DNA from: Deltaproteobacteria bacterium
Lineage (GTDB): Bacteria > Myxococcota_A > UBA9160 > SZUA-336
DNA length: 5,637 bases
NCBI GenBank assembly: GCA_030624945.1
Contig: JAUXJB010000113.1
Coordinates: 1-5,637, forward strand
Direction: 5' to 3'
Position numbers and translations under genes: made by a program. The notes below the pieces were generated by a model. It was not told the origin of the DNA. It searched no databases and was given only the letters and a program-made list of their open reading frames with translations. Below, piece after piece: positions 1-5,637 of this stretch (position 1 is the first letter of the stretch; the number at the start of each line of letters is the position of its first letter).

Positions 1-978
1 CTCCATGAAACGCAGGGCCTCCTCGGCACCCGGGCGATCGGCCTCCGGCAGCTGCTCGAGGCGCGGCAGCACCTCAGCGACGCCAATACTTTGACCGGGA
101 TGGGTTCCCCAGGTCACCGTGGGGGAGATCTCGTCGCCTGCGACCTCGACGAGATCGGCATAGACCGCCTCCGGATCGCTCGCCATCGACCTCCACCATT
201 CGACGGCCCGGGGGAAGGCATCGCCCGCGGGCGCGCGCGGTCGCCCCCGCAAGTACTCGAAGGTGACCTCGTCCGGGTTGACGTAACCGACGCGCGCGCC
301 GCCCTCGATCGACATGTTGCAGAGCGTCATGCGCTCTTCCATCGAGAAGCGCTCGATCACGGGCCCGGCGTATTCGTAGGCGTACCCGACGCCGCCCTTG
401 ATGCCCAGCCTGCAGATGATGTGCAGGATCACGTCCTTGGCGTAGACACCGAAGCCGAGCTCGCCCGTGACCCGGATACGTCTCACCTTGGGGCGCGTCA
501 TGGCCAGGCACTGGCTGGCCAGCACGTCGCGGACCTGACTGGTACCGATCCCGAAGGCGATCGCGCCGAAGGCTCCGTGCGTCGACGTGTGGCTGTCGCC
601 GCACGCGATCGTCATGCCGGGCTGCGTCAGACCCAGCTCGGGCCCCACCACGTGGACGATTCCCTGCCGTCCACTCCCAATCCGGAAGAACTCGATTCCG
701 TACACATCCGCGTTGCGATCCAGGGCAGCCAGCATCTCCTCCGCGAGCGGATCCGCGAACGGGCGGGACTGCCGGTCCGTGGGGACGATGTGATCCACCG
801 TCGCGAAGGTGCGCTCTGGAAACAGGAGCTTGTGCCCCGCCGCCTCGAGCATCTGGAAGCCCTGGGGACTCGTCACCTCGTGGATCAGGTGCAGTCCGAC
901 GAAGAGCTGCGTCTGACCGCTATCCAGCTCCCGAACGACGTGAAGATCCCAGACCTTGTCCAGCAGAGTGCCCGCCAT
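1..978 (-). CDS. leuC: 3-isopropylmalate dehydratase large subunit LeuC (N-terminal 326 residues, cut by window edge)
   Basis: LeuC, with LeuD, forms isopropylmalate isomerase, a cytoplasmic [4Fe-4S] enzyme that converts 2-isopropylmalate to 3-isopropylmalate in leucine biosynthesis. The reading frame is open from the ATG at 978 to base 1. It begins [15 protein letters not shown] and follows the family closely: [62 protein letters not shown] (residues 126 onward), TLCNMSIE (218-225), and [14 protein letters not shown] ending at residue 296. Full LeuC is about 465-470 residues, so the last third, which holds the three cluster-binding cysteines, is outside the window. The start matches the usual LeuC N-terminus, and an AGGG lies a few bases upstream. 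The gene sits 38 bases after the methyltransferase on the same strand, so cotranscription is likely. leuD would be expected further left but cannot be seen. Family identity is certain. The related aconitase-family homoaconitase reading is less likely given the high match to LeuC. Confidence 0.96.
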   Translation of the reverse strand, partial: MAGTLLDKVWDLHVVRELDSGQTQLFVGLHLIHEVTSPQGFQMLEAAGHKLLFPERTFATVDHIVPTDRQSRPFADPLAEEMLAALDRNADVYGIEFFRIGSGRQGIVHVVGPELGLTQPGMTIACGDSHTSTHGAFGAIAFGIGTSQVRDVLASQCLAMTRPKVRRIRVTGELGFGVYAKDVILHIICRLGIKGGVGYAYEYAGPVIERFSMEERMTLCNMSIEGGARVGYVNPDEVTFEYLRGRPRAPAGDAFPRAVEWWRSMASDPEAVYADLVEVAGDEISPTVTWGTHPGQSIGVAEVLPRLEQLPEADRPGAEEALRFME

Positions 979-1016
979 GAGCCCTGGTTCTAGCTCATCT
1001 GGCCCGTGTTGCGAAG

Positions 1017-1775
1017 CTACTTCTCGCCCAGGATCAAGTAGGGACCGTCGGGGCGATCGCCATCTCCGACAGGCCTTGCGGTCGAAAGATCGTAGCCCTG
1101 CAGCCAGCGGATATTCTCGAAGCCGGCTTCCTGCATCAGGTTTGTGGCCTGCTGCGGCGGGACGTAGCGGCGGTAGCTCACAATCTCACTCTCAGGGCCG
1201 CCGTTCAGGCGGAAGACCTGGGTGCGCCGCTCGAGCAGGGGCGTGAGCATCTCGCGCTTGTCGCGACAGGCGAGCTCCACATCCCCGCAGCGACGCTCGA
1301 TGAGGCGCCACTCGCCGACCGAATCGGGGCGCGCGATGGAGAGGGGACAGAAGAGATCGATGGCGATTACGCCGGGACTGCCCATCGAGCGGGAGACGTG
1401 GCGCAGAAAGAGCCGCTGCTCCTCGATTTCGATCAGCGAGTTGAAGGTGTAGAGGGTGGCGAGTACGACGTGAAAGCCATCGTAGAGCGCCCCCTGCCGC
1501 AGATCGAAGTCAGCCAGGCGCACCCGGTCACCCAATACCTCCAGCCTCTCGCGGGCGATCTCCAGCATCGGGCGCGAGGTGTCGACAGCGCAGATCTCGT
1601 GACCGAGCCTGGCCAGCCGCGAGGCGACTCGTCCGGTCCGGCAGCCAATCTCGAGCACGGGTCCTGGATACTTCGCGGCGAGCTCCTTGTAGAGGGGGAG
1701 ATCGTCGGAGAAGTCCGCCGCGAAGGAGGAATAGAACTCGGCGAAGCACCGCTCGATGGCCTGCTGATCCTGCAT
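1017..1775 (-). CDS. Class I SAM-dependent methyltransferase, substrate unknown
   Basis: This 252-residue protein has a Rossmann-type methyltransferase core. Motif I is [12 protein letters not shown] (residues 40-51), followed by the beta-2 acidic residue in ICAVDTS (D65). A third strand, VRLADFDL (85-92), carries D89, and a motif IV-like strand [14 protein letters not shown] spans 101-114. The C-terminal part has [27 protein letters not shown], the usual 'YR.Y....L...AGF' ending of small-molecule methyltransferases. Between them is a beta-rich stretch (about 153-200) that may shape the acceptor pocket. No signal peptide or membrane segment is present, so it should be cytoplasmic. The motif is unusual: the glycine normally at the centre of GxGxG is Arg46 (codon CGG), which may affect SAM binding. 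The ATG at 1775 is the only reasonable start before the core, although no strong Shine-Dalgarno precedes it. The stop TAG (1017-1019) lies 38 bases before leuC, suggesting a shared transcript. The acceptor cannot be predicted. Confidence 0.88.
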   Translation of the reverse strand: MQDQQAIERCFAEFYSSFAADFSDDLPLYKELAAKYPGPVLEIGCRTGRVASRLARLGHEICAVDTSRPMLEIARERLEVLGDRVRLADFDLRQGALYDGFHVVLATLYTFNSLIEIEEQRLFLRHVSRSMGSPGVIAIDLFCPLSIARPDSVGEWRLIERRCGDVELACRDKREMLTPLLERRTQVFRLNGGPESEIVSYRRYVPPQQATNLMQEAGFENIRWLQGYDLSTARPVGDGDRPDGPYLILGEK

Positions 1776-2016
1776 GGTGTGGGAATCTAGATATATGCGA
1801 AGATCCTCAGCAATTCAGTGGCACTGGAATCGCTACGCGAGAGGACCTCTGGCCCAACACGTCCACAGGAGCGCCGAGCTTCCAACCCCACTGTATTGTG
1901 GTCGCCTGCTCGAGACAGAATCGAGAGAGATTCCAGCCATACTCGAACACGCCAGGGATGGGGCGTCCGCCCGCTCGGGCAGCGAACCAGGTCCGCTGCC
2001 CTATCCTCCGGAAGCT
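1776..2016. promoter_or_regulatory. Divergent intergenic region between methyltransferase and acyltransferase
   Basis: This stretch of about 240 bases separates two divergent transcription units, so it should hold both promoters. Its composition differs from the genes: it is less GC-rich, especially at 1784-1830. On the minus strand TATATC (1790-1795) is a possible -10 element; it would put the start of transcription only about 7 bases before the methyltransferase ATG, and no convincing -35 element is seen. On the plus strand TATTGT (1893-1898) is a weak -10 match without a partner. Two short inverted repeats are present: AGAGG-A-CCTCT (1840-1850) and GAATC-6-GATTC (1918-1933). The acyltransferase frame stays open through here (from an ATG at 1774), but the encoded residues show no acyltransferase-like content, so the region is read as noncoding. 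The existence of a promoter region is inferred from gene orientation; individual elements are uncertain. Confidence 0.5.
1840..1850. repeat. Short perfect inverted repeat (AGAGG-A-CCTCT)
   Basis: An 11-base perfect palindrome with a single central base lies in the divergent intergenic region, 65 bases upstream of the methyltransferase start. It could be an operator half-site pair, but a palindrome of this length can occur by chance and no second copy is seen. Confidence 0.2.
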
Positions 2017-2982
2017 ATGACTTCCGCCCGGGACATGGACCCACCTTCGGACCGGGATCAGATCGTTCGCGGTATCGCCCGCATGCTCTCCGAGTGGGCG
2101 GCGGTCCAGGAGACCACGCTCCGCAAGCGGATCGAGGCGGACCTCGCGGACATCTCGGACGCCAGCCTGCGCGAGTCCGTAGCCCGGATGGCCAACACTG
2201 GTGGCCACTGGGGCTACCACCCGCCTGACACGGTAGCGCGCAGGTGCTCGCGGGCCGTGCACGCCATCGTGCTCGAATCGAGCTCCGCGCTGATCGGCGC
2301 CGAGGTGCTCGAGATCGCCCGTGCGCGCCCCGTGATCCTGCTCGCGAACCACCTCTCTTTCGTGGACGCCAACGTGGCGGACGCCTTGATCAGCCACGCG
2401 AGCTATGAGGACGTGGCAAATCGCCTGACGGTGGTGGTTGGCCCCAAGGTGTTCTCCGAGCCTATCCGAAGACTCGCGAGCCTGTGCTTCGGCACGATCA
2501 AGATCCCGCAGAGCGCCTCGCGGGCCTCGGGCGAGGCGGTCATGTCGCTGAGAGAGGTGGCCAGGCTGGCCAGCGGCACGCTCGAGGCCGTGCGAACGCG
2601 CCAGTCGAAGGGAGATCACCTGCTGATCTTCGTCGAGGGCTCGCGCAGCCGATCGGCTGAGATGCAGTCGGCCCTCACGGCGGTCGCTCGCTACGTGGAA
2701 CACCCCGACGCGCTGCTCATCCCGCTTGCCGTGTGGGGAACGGAGAAGCTGATGCCGGTCAGCGAGGACCGGGTCCACGCCGCAGATGTGACCGTTCAAC
2801 TCGGTCGCCCGGTGGAAGCCTCGGCACTGCGCGAGCTATGTCCCCGGCGCGCCATACTGGCCCAGGCGATCGGATTTCTGATCGCGGATCTCCTGCCCCC
2901 GGGGTATCGAGGACACTACGGCAGGCTGGACGAGACCCTCGCCGCCGCCCGCGCCGCGGCGACTGCCGTCGGACACGCCTAG
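2017..2982 (+). CDS. PlsC/LPLAT-type glycerolipid acyltransferase
   Basis: This 321-residue protein belongs to the lysophospholipid/glycerol-3-phosphate acyltransferase family, which moves an acyl chain from acyl-CoA or acyl-ACP to a glycerolipid or similar hydroxyl at the inner membrane face. Motif I is NHLSFVD (111-117), giving the catalytic HxxxxD pair His112/Asp117. The motif II region is CFGTIKIPQS (157-166). Motif III is FVEGSRSRS (205-213), matching the usual FPEGTRSR, and motif IV is LIPLAVWG (234-241). About 90 residues, mostly helical in character, precede the domain. The start chosen is ATG 2017, with GGAAG just upstream at close spacing; ATG 2035 (MDPPSDRDQ) is a fair alternative, and the frame is open back to 1774. 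Variations are Gln165 where motif II often has Arg, and Val/Ser in motif III. The stop codon overlaps the GTG of the next gene by one base, so the two are translationally linked. The acceptor (lysophosphatidate, glycerol-3-phosphate or an envelope lipid) cannot be decided. Confidence 0.9.
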   Translation: MTSARDMDPPSDRDQIVRGIARMLSEWAAVQETTLRKRIEADLADISDASLRESVARMANTGGHWGYHPPDTVARRCSRAVHAIVLESSSALIGAEVLEIARARPVILLANHLSFVDANVADALISHASYEDVANRLTVVVGPKVFSEPIRRLASLCFGTIKIPQSASRASGEAVMSLREVARLASGTLEAVRTRQSKGDHLLIFVEGSRSRSAEMQSALTAVARYVEHPDALLIPLAVWGTEKLMPVSEDRVHAADVTVQLGRPVEASALRELCPRRAILAQAIGFLIADLLPPGYRGHYGRLDETLAAARAAATAVGHA

Positions 2983-4265
2983 TGGCCCTGGCGCTGCTGT
3001 CCCTGCTTCTCCAGGCCACGAGCCCCGCGCTGGACGCGCTCGAGTTGAAGGCGATCGCGTTCCGGGACGCCCTGCAGCAAAGGCACATCTCGCGCGAGGG
3101 GCTCGTGCTCTACCGCATCGACCTGCGCACCATCGAGGCCGATCTCGAGCGCGGCACATATCCGGACCTCGCCGACGGCGCCACGTTTACCGGCATGGCT
3201 GCCGCGAGCGCCTGTGGGCGCGCATCCTTCGAGTCTGGACCCGCGCGGCGCGAGGCGCTCGCCGACGCGGACCGCGCGCTGGCTGGCCTGGAGCTCTTGA
3301 TGGCCGTCACCGGACGCAAGGGCCTTCTCGCCCGGGCCGCCCGACGCGCGCCGCCACCCCTGGGAGCACCGGCGCGGCGCAAGTGGAGCCCGGGCGGACC
3401 GGGTTACGAGCAGTTCTCCTTCCGGGGGAACGTCTCGATGGACCAGTACGCGAACGGGCTGCTGCCCGCGGTGGGCCTGTGTGCCGAGCACTTCCCGGAA
3501 CGCGCGCGGGCACTCGTCACGGCCGCGGCCGAGCACCTGCTCAAATACGAGATGCGGTTGACCGACCCCGACGGAGAGGAGACCCGCTTCGGAGATCTGT
3601 CTCCGAGCTCGGGGTTCGGCTTCAACTCCCTGGCCAAGCTCACCGGCTACGGGGTGTTTGCACTGGCGGCCAGCCTCGATTCCGATCCGCGCTGGGCCCG
3701 AAAACGCGACGAGCTGCGAGACCGCGACAAGGTCCCGGCGCGAGCCAAGCGCACGAACCTGCGCGTGTTCGGCATCACCAACCACTCCAACGACCTGATG
3801 GCCTGGAACCTCTATCGGGTGCTGATCCCACTCGCACGGCGCAGCGGCGATCCCGCGCTGGCCGACTTTCTGCGAGGGATGGACCGGGCCTGGCGACGCG
3901 TGCGACGAGACGAGAACGCCTACTTCACCCTCGTCTACTGCAAGCTCCAGCCCGCGGACTGCAGCGATGGTCTCCTCGACGAGGTGCGCGACCTACTCGC
4001 GGCGTTCCCGACGAACAAGCGCAAGACGGCTCCGCCCGCCGAGCTGGCAGAGGTACCGAGGCGCCTGCTTCCGGGCCGCAAGTGGAAGCGCCTGGCGCGC
4101 GACGTGGTTCCCATACAGCTCCGACCGGTGAGCTCCTTCGAGTGGAAGTCGAGTCCCTACCGGCTGTCTGGCAGTGTCGCACCCGACATCCAATATACGG
4201 GTCTGGACTTTCTCGTGGCGTACTGGCTCTACGAAGAGGTGACACGTACACACCCCGCCCAGTAG
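2982..4265 (+). CDS. Uncharacterised probable exported protein, possibly alpha/alpha-toroid (six-hairpin) fold
   Basis: This 427-residue protein is not recognised as a named family. The chosen start is GTG 2982, which shares its first base with the last base of the upstream TAG. The N-terminus, (V)ALALLSLLLQATSPALDALE, looks like a signal peptide core but has no positive charge before it. The only other ATG before the core (2838) would place a long, compositionally poor Arg/Pro-rich segment inside the upstream gene. Downstream, alternating helices carry conserved-looking polar/aromatic motifs: YRIDLRTIEADL (44-55), FSFRGNVSMDQYANGLLPAVGLC (145-167), FGFNSLAKLTGYGVF (212-226), ITNHSNDLMAWNLYRVL (265-281), FEWKSSPYRL (386-395) and YTGLDFLVAYWLYEEV (405-420). 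The 'RGNVSMDQ' turn followed by a helix, and the 'W..SPY ... GLDFLVAYW' ending, resemble uncharacterised six-hairpin glycosidase-like proteins; this fold assignment is inference and no catalytic residues can be named. It lies between the acyltransferase and the kinase-like gene in a probable operon. Confidence 0.8.
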   Translation: MALALLSLLLQATSPALDALELKAIAFRDALQQRHISREGLVLYRIDLRTIEADLERGTYPDLADGATFTGMAAASACGRASFESGPARREALADADRALAGLELLMAVTGRKGLLARAARRAPPPLGAPARRKWSPGGPGYEQFSFRGNVSMDQYANGLLPAVGLCAEHFPERARALVTAAAEHLLKYEMRLTDPDGEETRFGDLSPSSGFGFNSLAKLTGYGVFALAASLDSDPRWARKRDELRDRDKVPARAKRTNLRVFGITNHSNDLMAWNLYRVLIPLARRSGDPALADFLRGMDRAWRRVRRDENAYFTLVYCKLQPADCSDGLLDEVRDLLAAFPTNKRKTAPPAELAEVPRRLLPGRKWKRLARDVVPIQLRPVSSFEWKSSPYRLSGSVAPDIQYTGLDFLVAYWLYEEVTRTHPAQ

Positions 4266-4276
4266 ATTCCGCCAGC

Positions 4277-4282
4277 AGGGGG
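4277..4282 (+). promoter_or_regulatory. Ribosome binding site candidate for the kinase-like gene
   Basis: AGGGGG lies 11 bases before the ATG at 4294, and a second purine-rich element, GAGAGG (4287-4292), is one base from it. The first has the better spacing. Together they support ATG 4294 as the start in the 28-base gap after the preceding stop; no promoter or terminator is seen in that gap. Confidence 0.5.
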
Positions 4283-4293
4283 CGACGAGAGGC

Positions 4294-5559
4294 ATGGGCG
4301 AGGCCGAACGACGGTCCGTCGGTAGCATCCAGATCCGAGAACGTCTCGGTTCCAATGGTCTCTACCTGGCAGACCAGCCAGGCCTCGGGCGGCGTGTCGT
4401 CGTTCGCAAGCTGCGTCGAGACCTGCTCGCGAACAGCTCGCTCGTCGCGAGCCTGGAACGCGAGGGCCGTCTGGGAGCAACCGTGCTCCACCCGAACGTG
4501 GTCGTGGTCTTCGATTTCTTCTCGCTACACGGCGACCAGTACCTCGTGATGGAACACGTCGACGGATTGAGCTTGCGCGCCGCACTCCGTCAGGCACGAC
4601 GCATCTCACCCGAGCTCGCGTCTCTCCTCCTGGGGCAGGTCGCACTCGGCGCGGCCGCCCTCCACGACAGGGGCATCCTGCACACGGATCTCCGCCCAGA
4701 GAACGTGCTCGTGAGTCGCTGGGGCGAGGTGAAGCTCTGCGGGCTGGGCGCGGCTCGCGAGACCAGCGAGGGCCAACGTCCGCTGGCGGAGGAGCCCACC
4801 GCCTACACGTCGCCCGAGCTGCGCGTCGGGGGAAAGCTCGGACCTGGCTGTGACGTCTACGCGCTGGGCATGCTTCTGGGAGAGATGCTGACGGGGAACG
4901 CGCGCCACGACTGGACGCGTCGGCCCCCGTATGTGCCGGTCGCCCTGGCCAGGCTGGTTCGACGCTGCGTGAATCCGGATGCCGCGAGGCGCCCTTCCAT
5001 CGCCCAGGTCTCCGCACGACTCTCGCGCTTCGCGCGCCGAGGGAATGCGAGCGGGTGCAGCGCGGAGATCGCGGCCTGGCTCTGGGAGATCTCCCGGAGT
5101 GCGGAGAAGCGAGATGGGGCAGCCAAAGCGGTCGACGGGCAGGCCGCGAGACCGCGCGCCACCCGCAGGGGTCCCGCACTCGCGGTCAGCGCCCTCGCGC
5201 TGCTGTGCGCAGCCACGTGGCTCGCGCTCGCGCCCCGCTCCGATTCCGGACCGCTCGGTCGCCCGCCCGTAGATGCGGGAGTCCCGCCGCAAACCGGTGC
5301 CTTGTTTGCGGATCTTGACGGGACGCTGGCGCAGCGGCCCGCCTCGATCCGTTTCACCGCCTTCCCATGGGCCGAGGTGTGGATCGACGACGACGAGCCG
5401 TTCCTGACACCGCGCGCGGAGCCCGTGGCGCTGGCGCCCGGAAGCCACGAGATCGCGTTCCGACACCCTCGCTACGGCGAGTTCCGGGCGACCTTCCGCT
5501 TCGAGCCGGGCGAGGAGCGGGTCTTGCGGCACGTGTTCGACGCTGCGGGGTCACCGTGA
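4294..5559 (+). CDS. Membrane-anchored Ser/Thr protein kinase homologue with degenerate active site (predicted pseudokinase) and PEGA-like C-terminus
   Basis: This 421-residue protein has a Hanks-type kinase domain at about 10-247, a basic linker, one membrane segment (GPALAVSALALLCAATWLAL, 293-312) and an outside domain (about 349-417). Fold landmarks kept are the alpha-C Glu57 in the EGRLGATVLHPNV stretch, D132 and N137 of the catalytic loop (HTDLRPEN, 130-137), SPE (173-175), DVYALGMLLGEMLTG (187-201) and RRPS (232-235). Key positions are altered: the glycine loop is shortened (RLGSNGLYLA, 17-26), the beta-3 lysine aligns with Arg38 (VVVRKL), HRD is HTD, and DFG is GLG (150-152), which removes the magnesium-binding Asp. 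Catalysis is therefore doubtful and a binding or scaffold role is likely, although Lys39 might substitute for the lysine. The C-terminal 'PWAEVWIDDDEPFLTPRAEPVALAPGSHEI..RHPRYGEF' pattern fits a PEGA-like beta domain, expected on the periplasmic side. The stop overlaps the next gene's GTG by 4 bases, so the two are probably translationally coupled. Confidence 0.9.
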   Translation: MGEAERRSVGSIQIRERLGSNGLYLADQPGLGRRVVVRKLRRDLLANSSLVASLEREGRLGATVLHPNVVVVFDFFSLHGDQYLVMEHVDGLSLRAALRQARRISPELASLLLGQVALGAAALHDRGILHTDLRPENVLVSRWGEVKLCGLGAARETSEGQRPLAEEPTAYTSPELRVGGKLGPGCDVYALGMLLGEMLTGNARHDWTRRPPYVPVALARLVRRCVNPDAARRPSIAQVSARLSRFARRGNASGCSAEIAAWLWEISRSAEKRDGAAKAVDGQAARPRATRRGPALAVSALALLCAATWLALAPRSDSGPLGRPPVDAGVPPQTGALFADLDGTLAQRPASIRFTAFPWAEVWIDDDEPFLTPRAEPVALAPGSHEIAFRHPRYGEFRATFRFEPGEERVLRHVFDAAGSP

Positions 5560-5637
5560 AGCGGCTCGCAATCCTGGTCTGCCTCGTCCTGCCCCCTTCG
5601 CTCGCGGAAGGGCAACCGATCGTCCACGTCGTAACAG
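5556..5637 (+). CDS. Start of an exported protein of unknown function (partial)
   Basis: A reading frame opens with GTG 5556, overlapping the kinase-like gene's TGA by four bases (GTGA). It encodes 27 complete codons to the window edge: (V)KRLAILVCLVLPPSLA followed by EGQPIVHVVT. Lys2 and Arg3, the hydrophobic core and the SLA ending make a good Sec signal peptide with likely cleavage after Ala17. The mature N-terminus 'PIVHVVT' faintly recalls the first strand of a LysM domain, but too little is visible to claim this. The overlap and strand say that it belongs to the same operon as the membrane pseudokinase, so it may be the outside partner of the PEGA-like domain; that is inference. Confidence 0.7.
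   Translation, partial: MKRLAILVCLVLPPSLAEGQPIVHVVT

Noticed and set aside
91..993. Long plus-strand open frame opposite leuC (300 codons)
   Set aside because: It mirrors the leuC codons in a GC-rich gene; the minus-strand frame has full LeuC similarity, while this one is low-complexity Arg/Asp/His-rich with no domain.
979..1016. Possible terminator between the methyltransferase and leuC
   Set aside because: No stable GC hairpin followed by a T-run is visible in the 38-base gap on either strand.
1774..2016. Upstream extension of the acyltransferase (to the ATG at 1774)
   Set aside because: The added 81 residues have no acyltransferase-like content, base composition is that of a noncoding region, and the extension would overlap the divergent gene's start codon.
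2979..3785. Minus-strand open frame of 268 codons opposite the exported protein
   Set aside because: No motif or ribosome binding site; its openness is expected from GC-biased codons of the plus-strand gene.
4606..5532. Minus-strand open frame of 308 codons opposite the kinase-like gene
   Set aside because: Its protein is Arg/Gly-rich without recognisable motifs, while the plus strand encodes a clear kinase fold, membrane segment and PEGA-like domain.

Overview
The window is GC-rich, with strong G/C preference at third codon positions, and shows no RNA gene, CRISPR array, insertion sequence or long repeat. Several features are common in Myxococcota and related delta-proteobacterial lineages: a membrane-anchored Ser/Thr kinase-like protein with an extracytoplasmic PEGA-like domain, tightly packed genes and GTG starts. 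That placement is an inference from style and not from a marker gene.

Layout: two transcription units diverge from an intergenic region at about 1776-2016. Leftward (minus strand) are a class I SAM-dependent methyltransferase (1017-1775) and then, after a 38-base gap, leuC (1-978), the large subunit of isopropylmalate isomerase of leucine biosynthesis, which runs off the left edge. Rightward (plus strand) are four genes in a row: a PlsC/LPLAT-type acyltransferase (2017-2982); an uncharacterised, probably exported protein that may have an alpha/alpha-toroid fold (2982-4265); a membrane-spanning kinase homologue whose catalytic residues are degenerate (4294-5559); and the first 27 codons of another gene with a signal peptide (from 5556, off the right edge). 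Junctions in this set are a 1-base stop/start overlap, a 28-base gap and a 4-base overlap, so the four genes are very probably one operon.

How the genes may work together: the rightward operon combines a membrane lipid acyltransferase, a probable exported protein, a one-pass membrane pseudokinase with an outside PEGA-like domain, and another exported protein. This suggests a cell-envelope function, but no known pathway with this gene set is recognised. The best candidate for something new is the pseudokinase (GLG in place of DFG, Arg in place of the beta-3 Lys, shortened glycine loop) and its linkage to the uncharacterised exported protein. The leftward unit is ordinary metabolism, except that the methyltransferase has Arg in place of the central glycine of its SAM-binding motif I.
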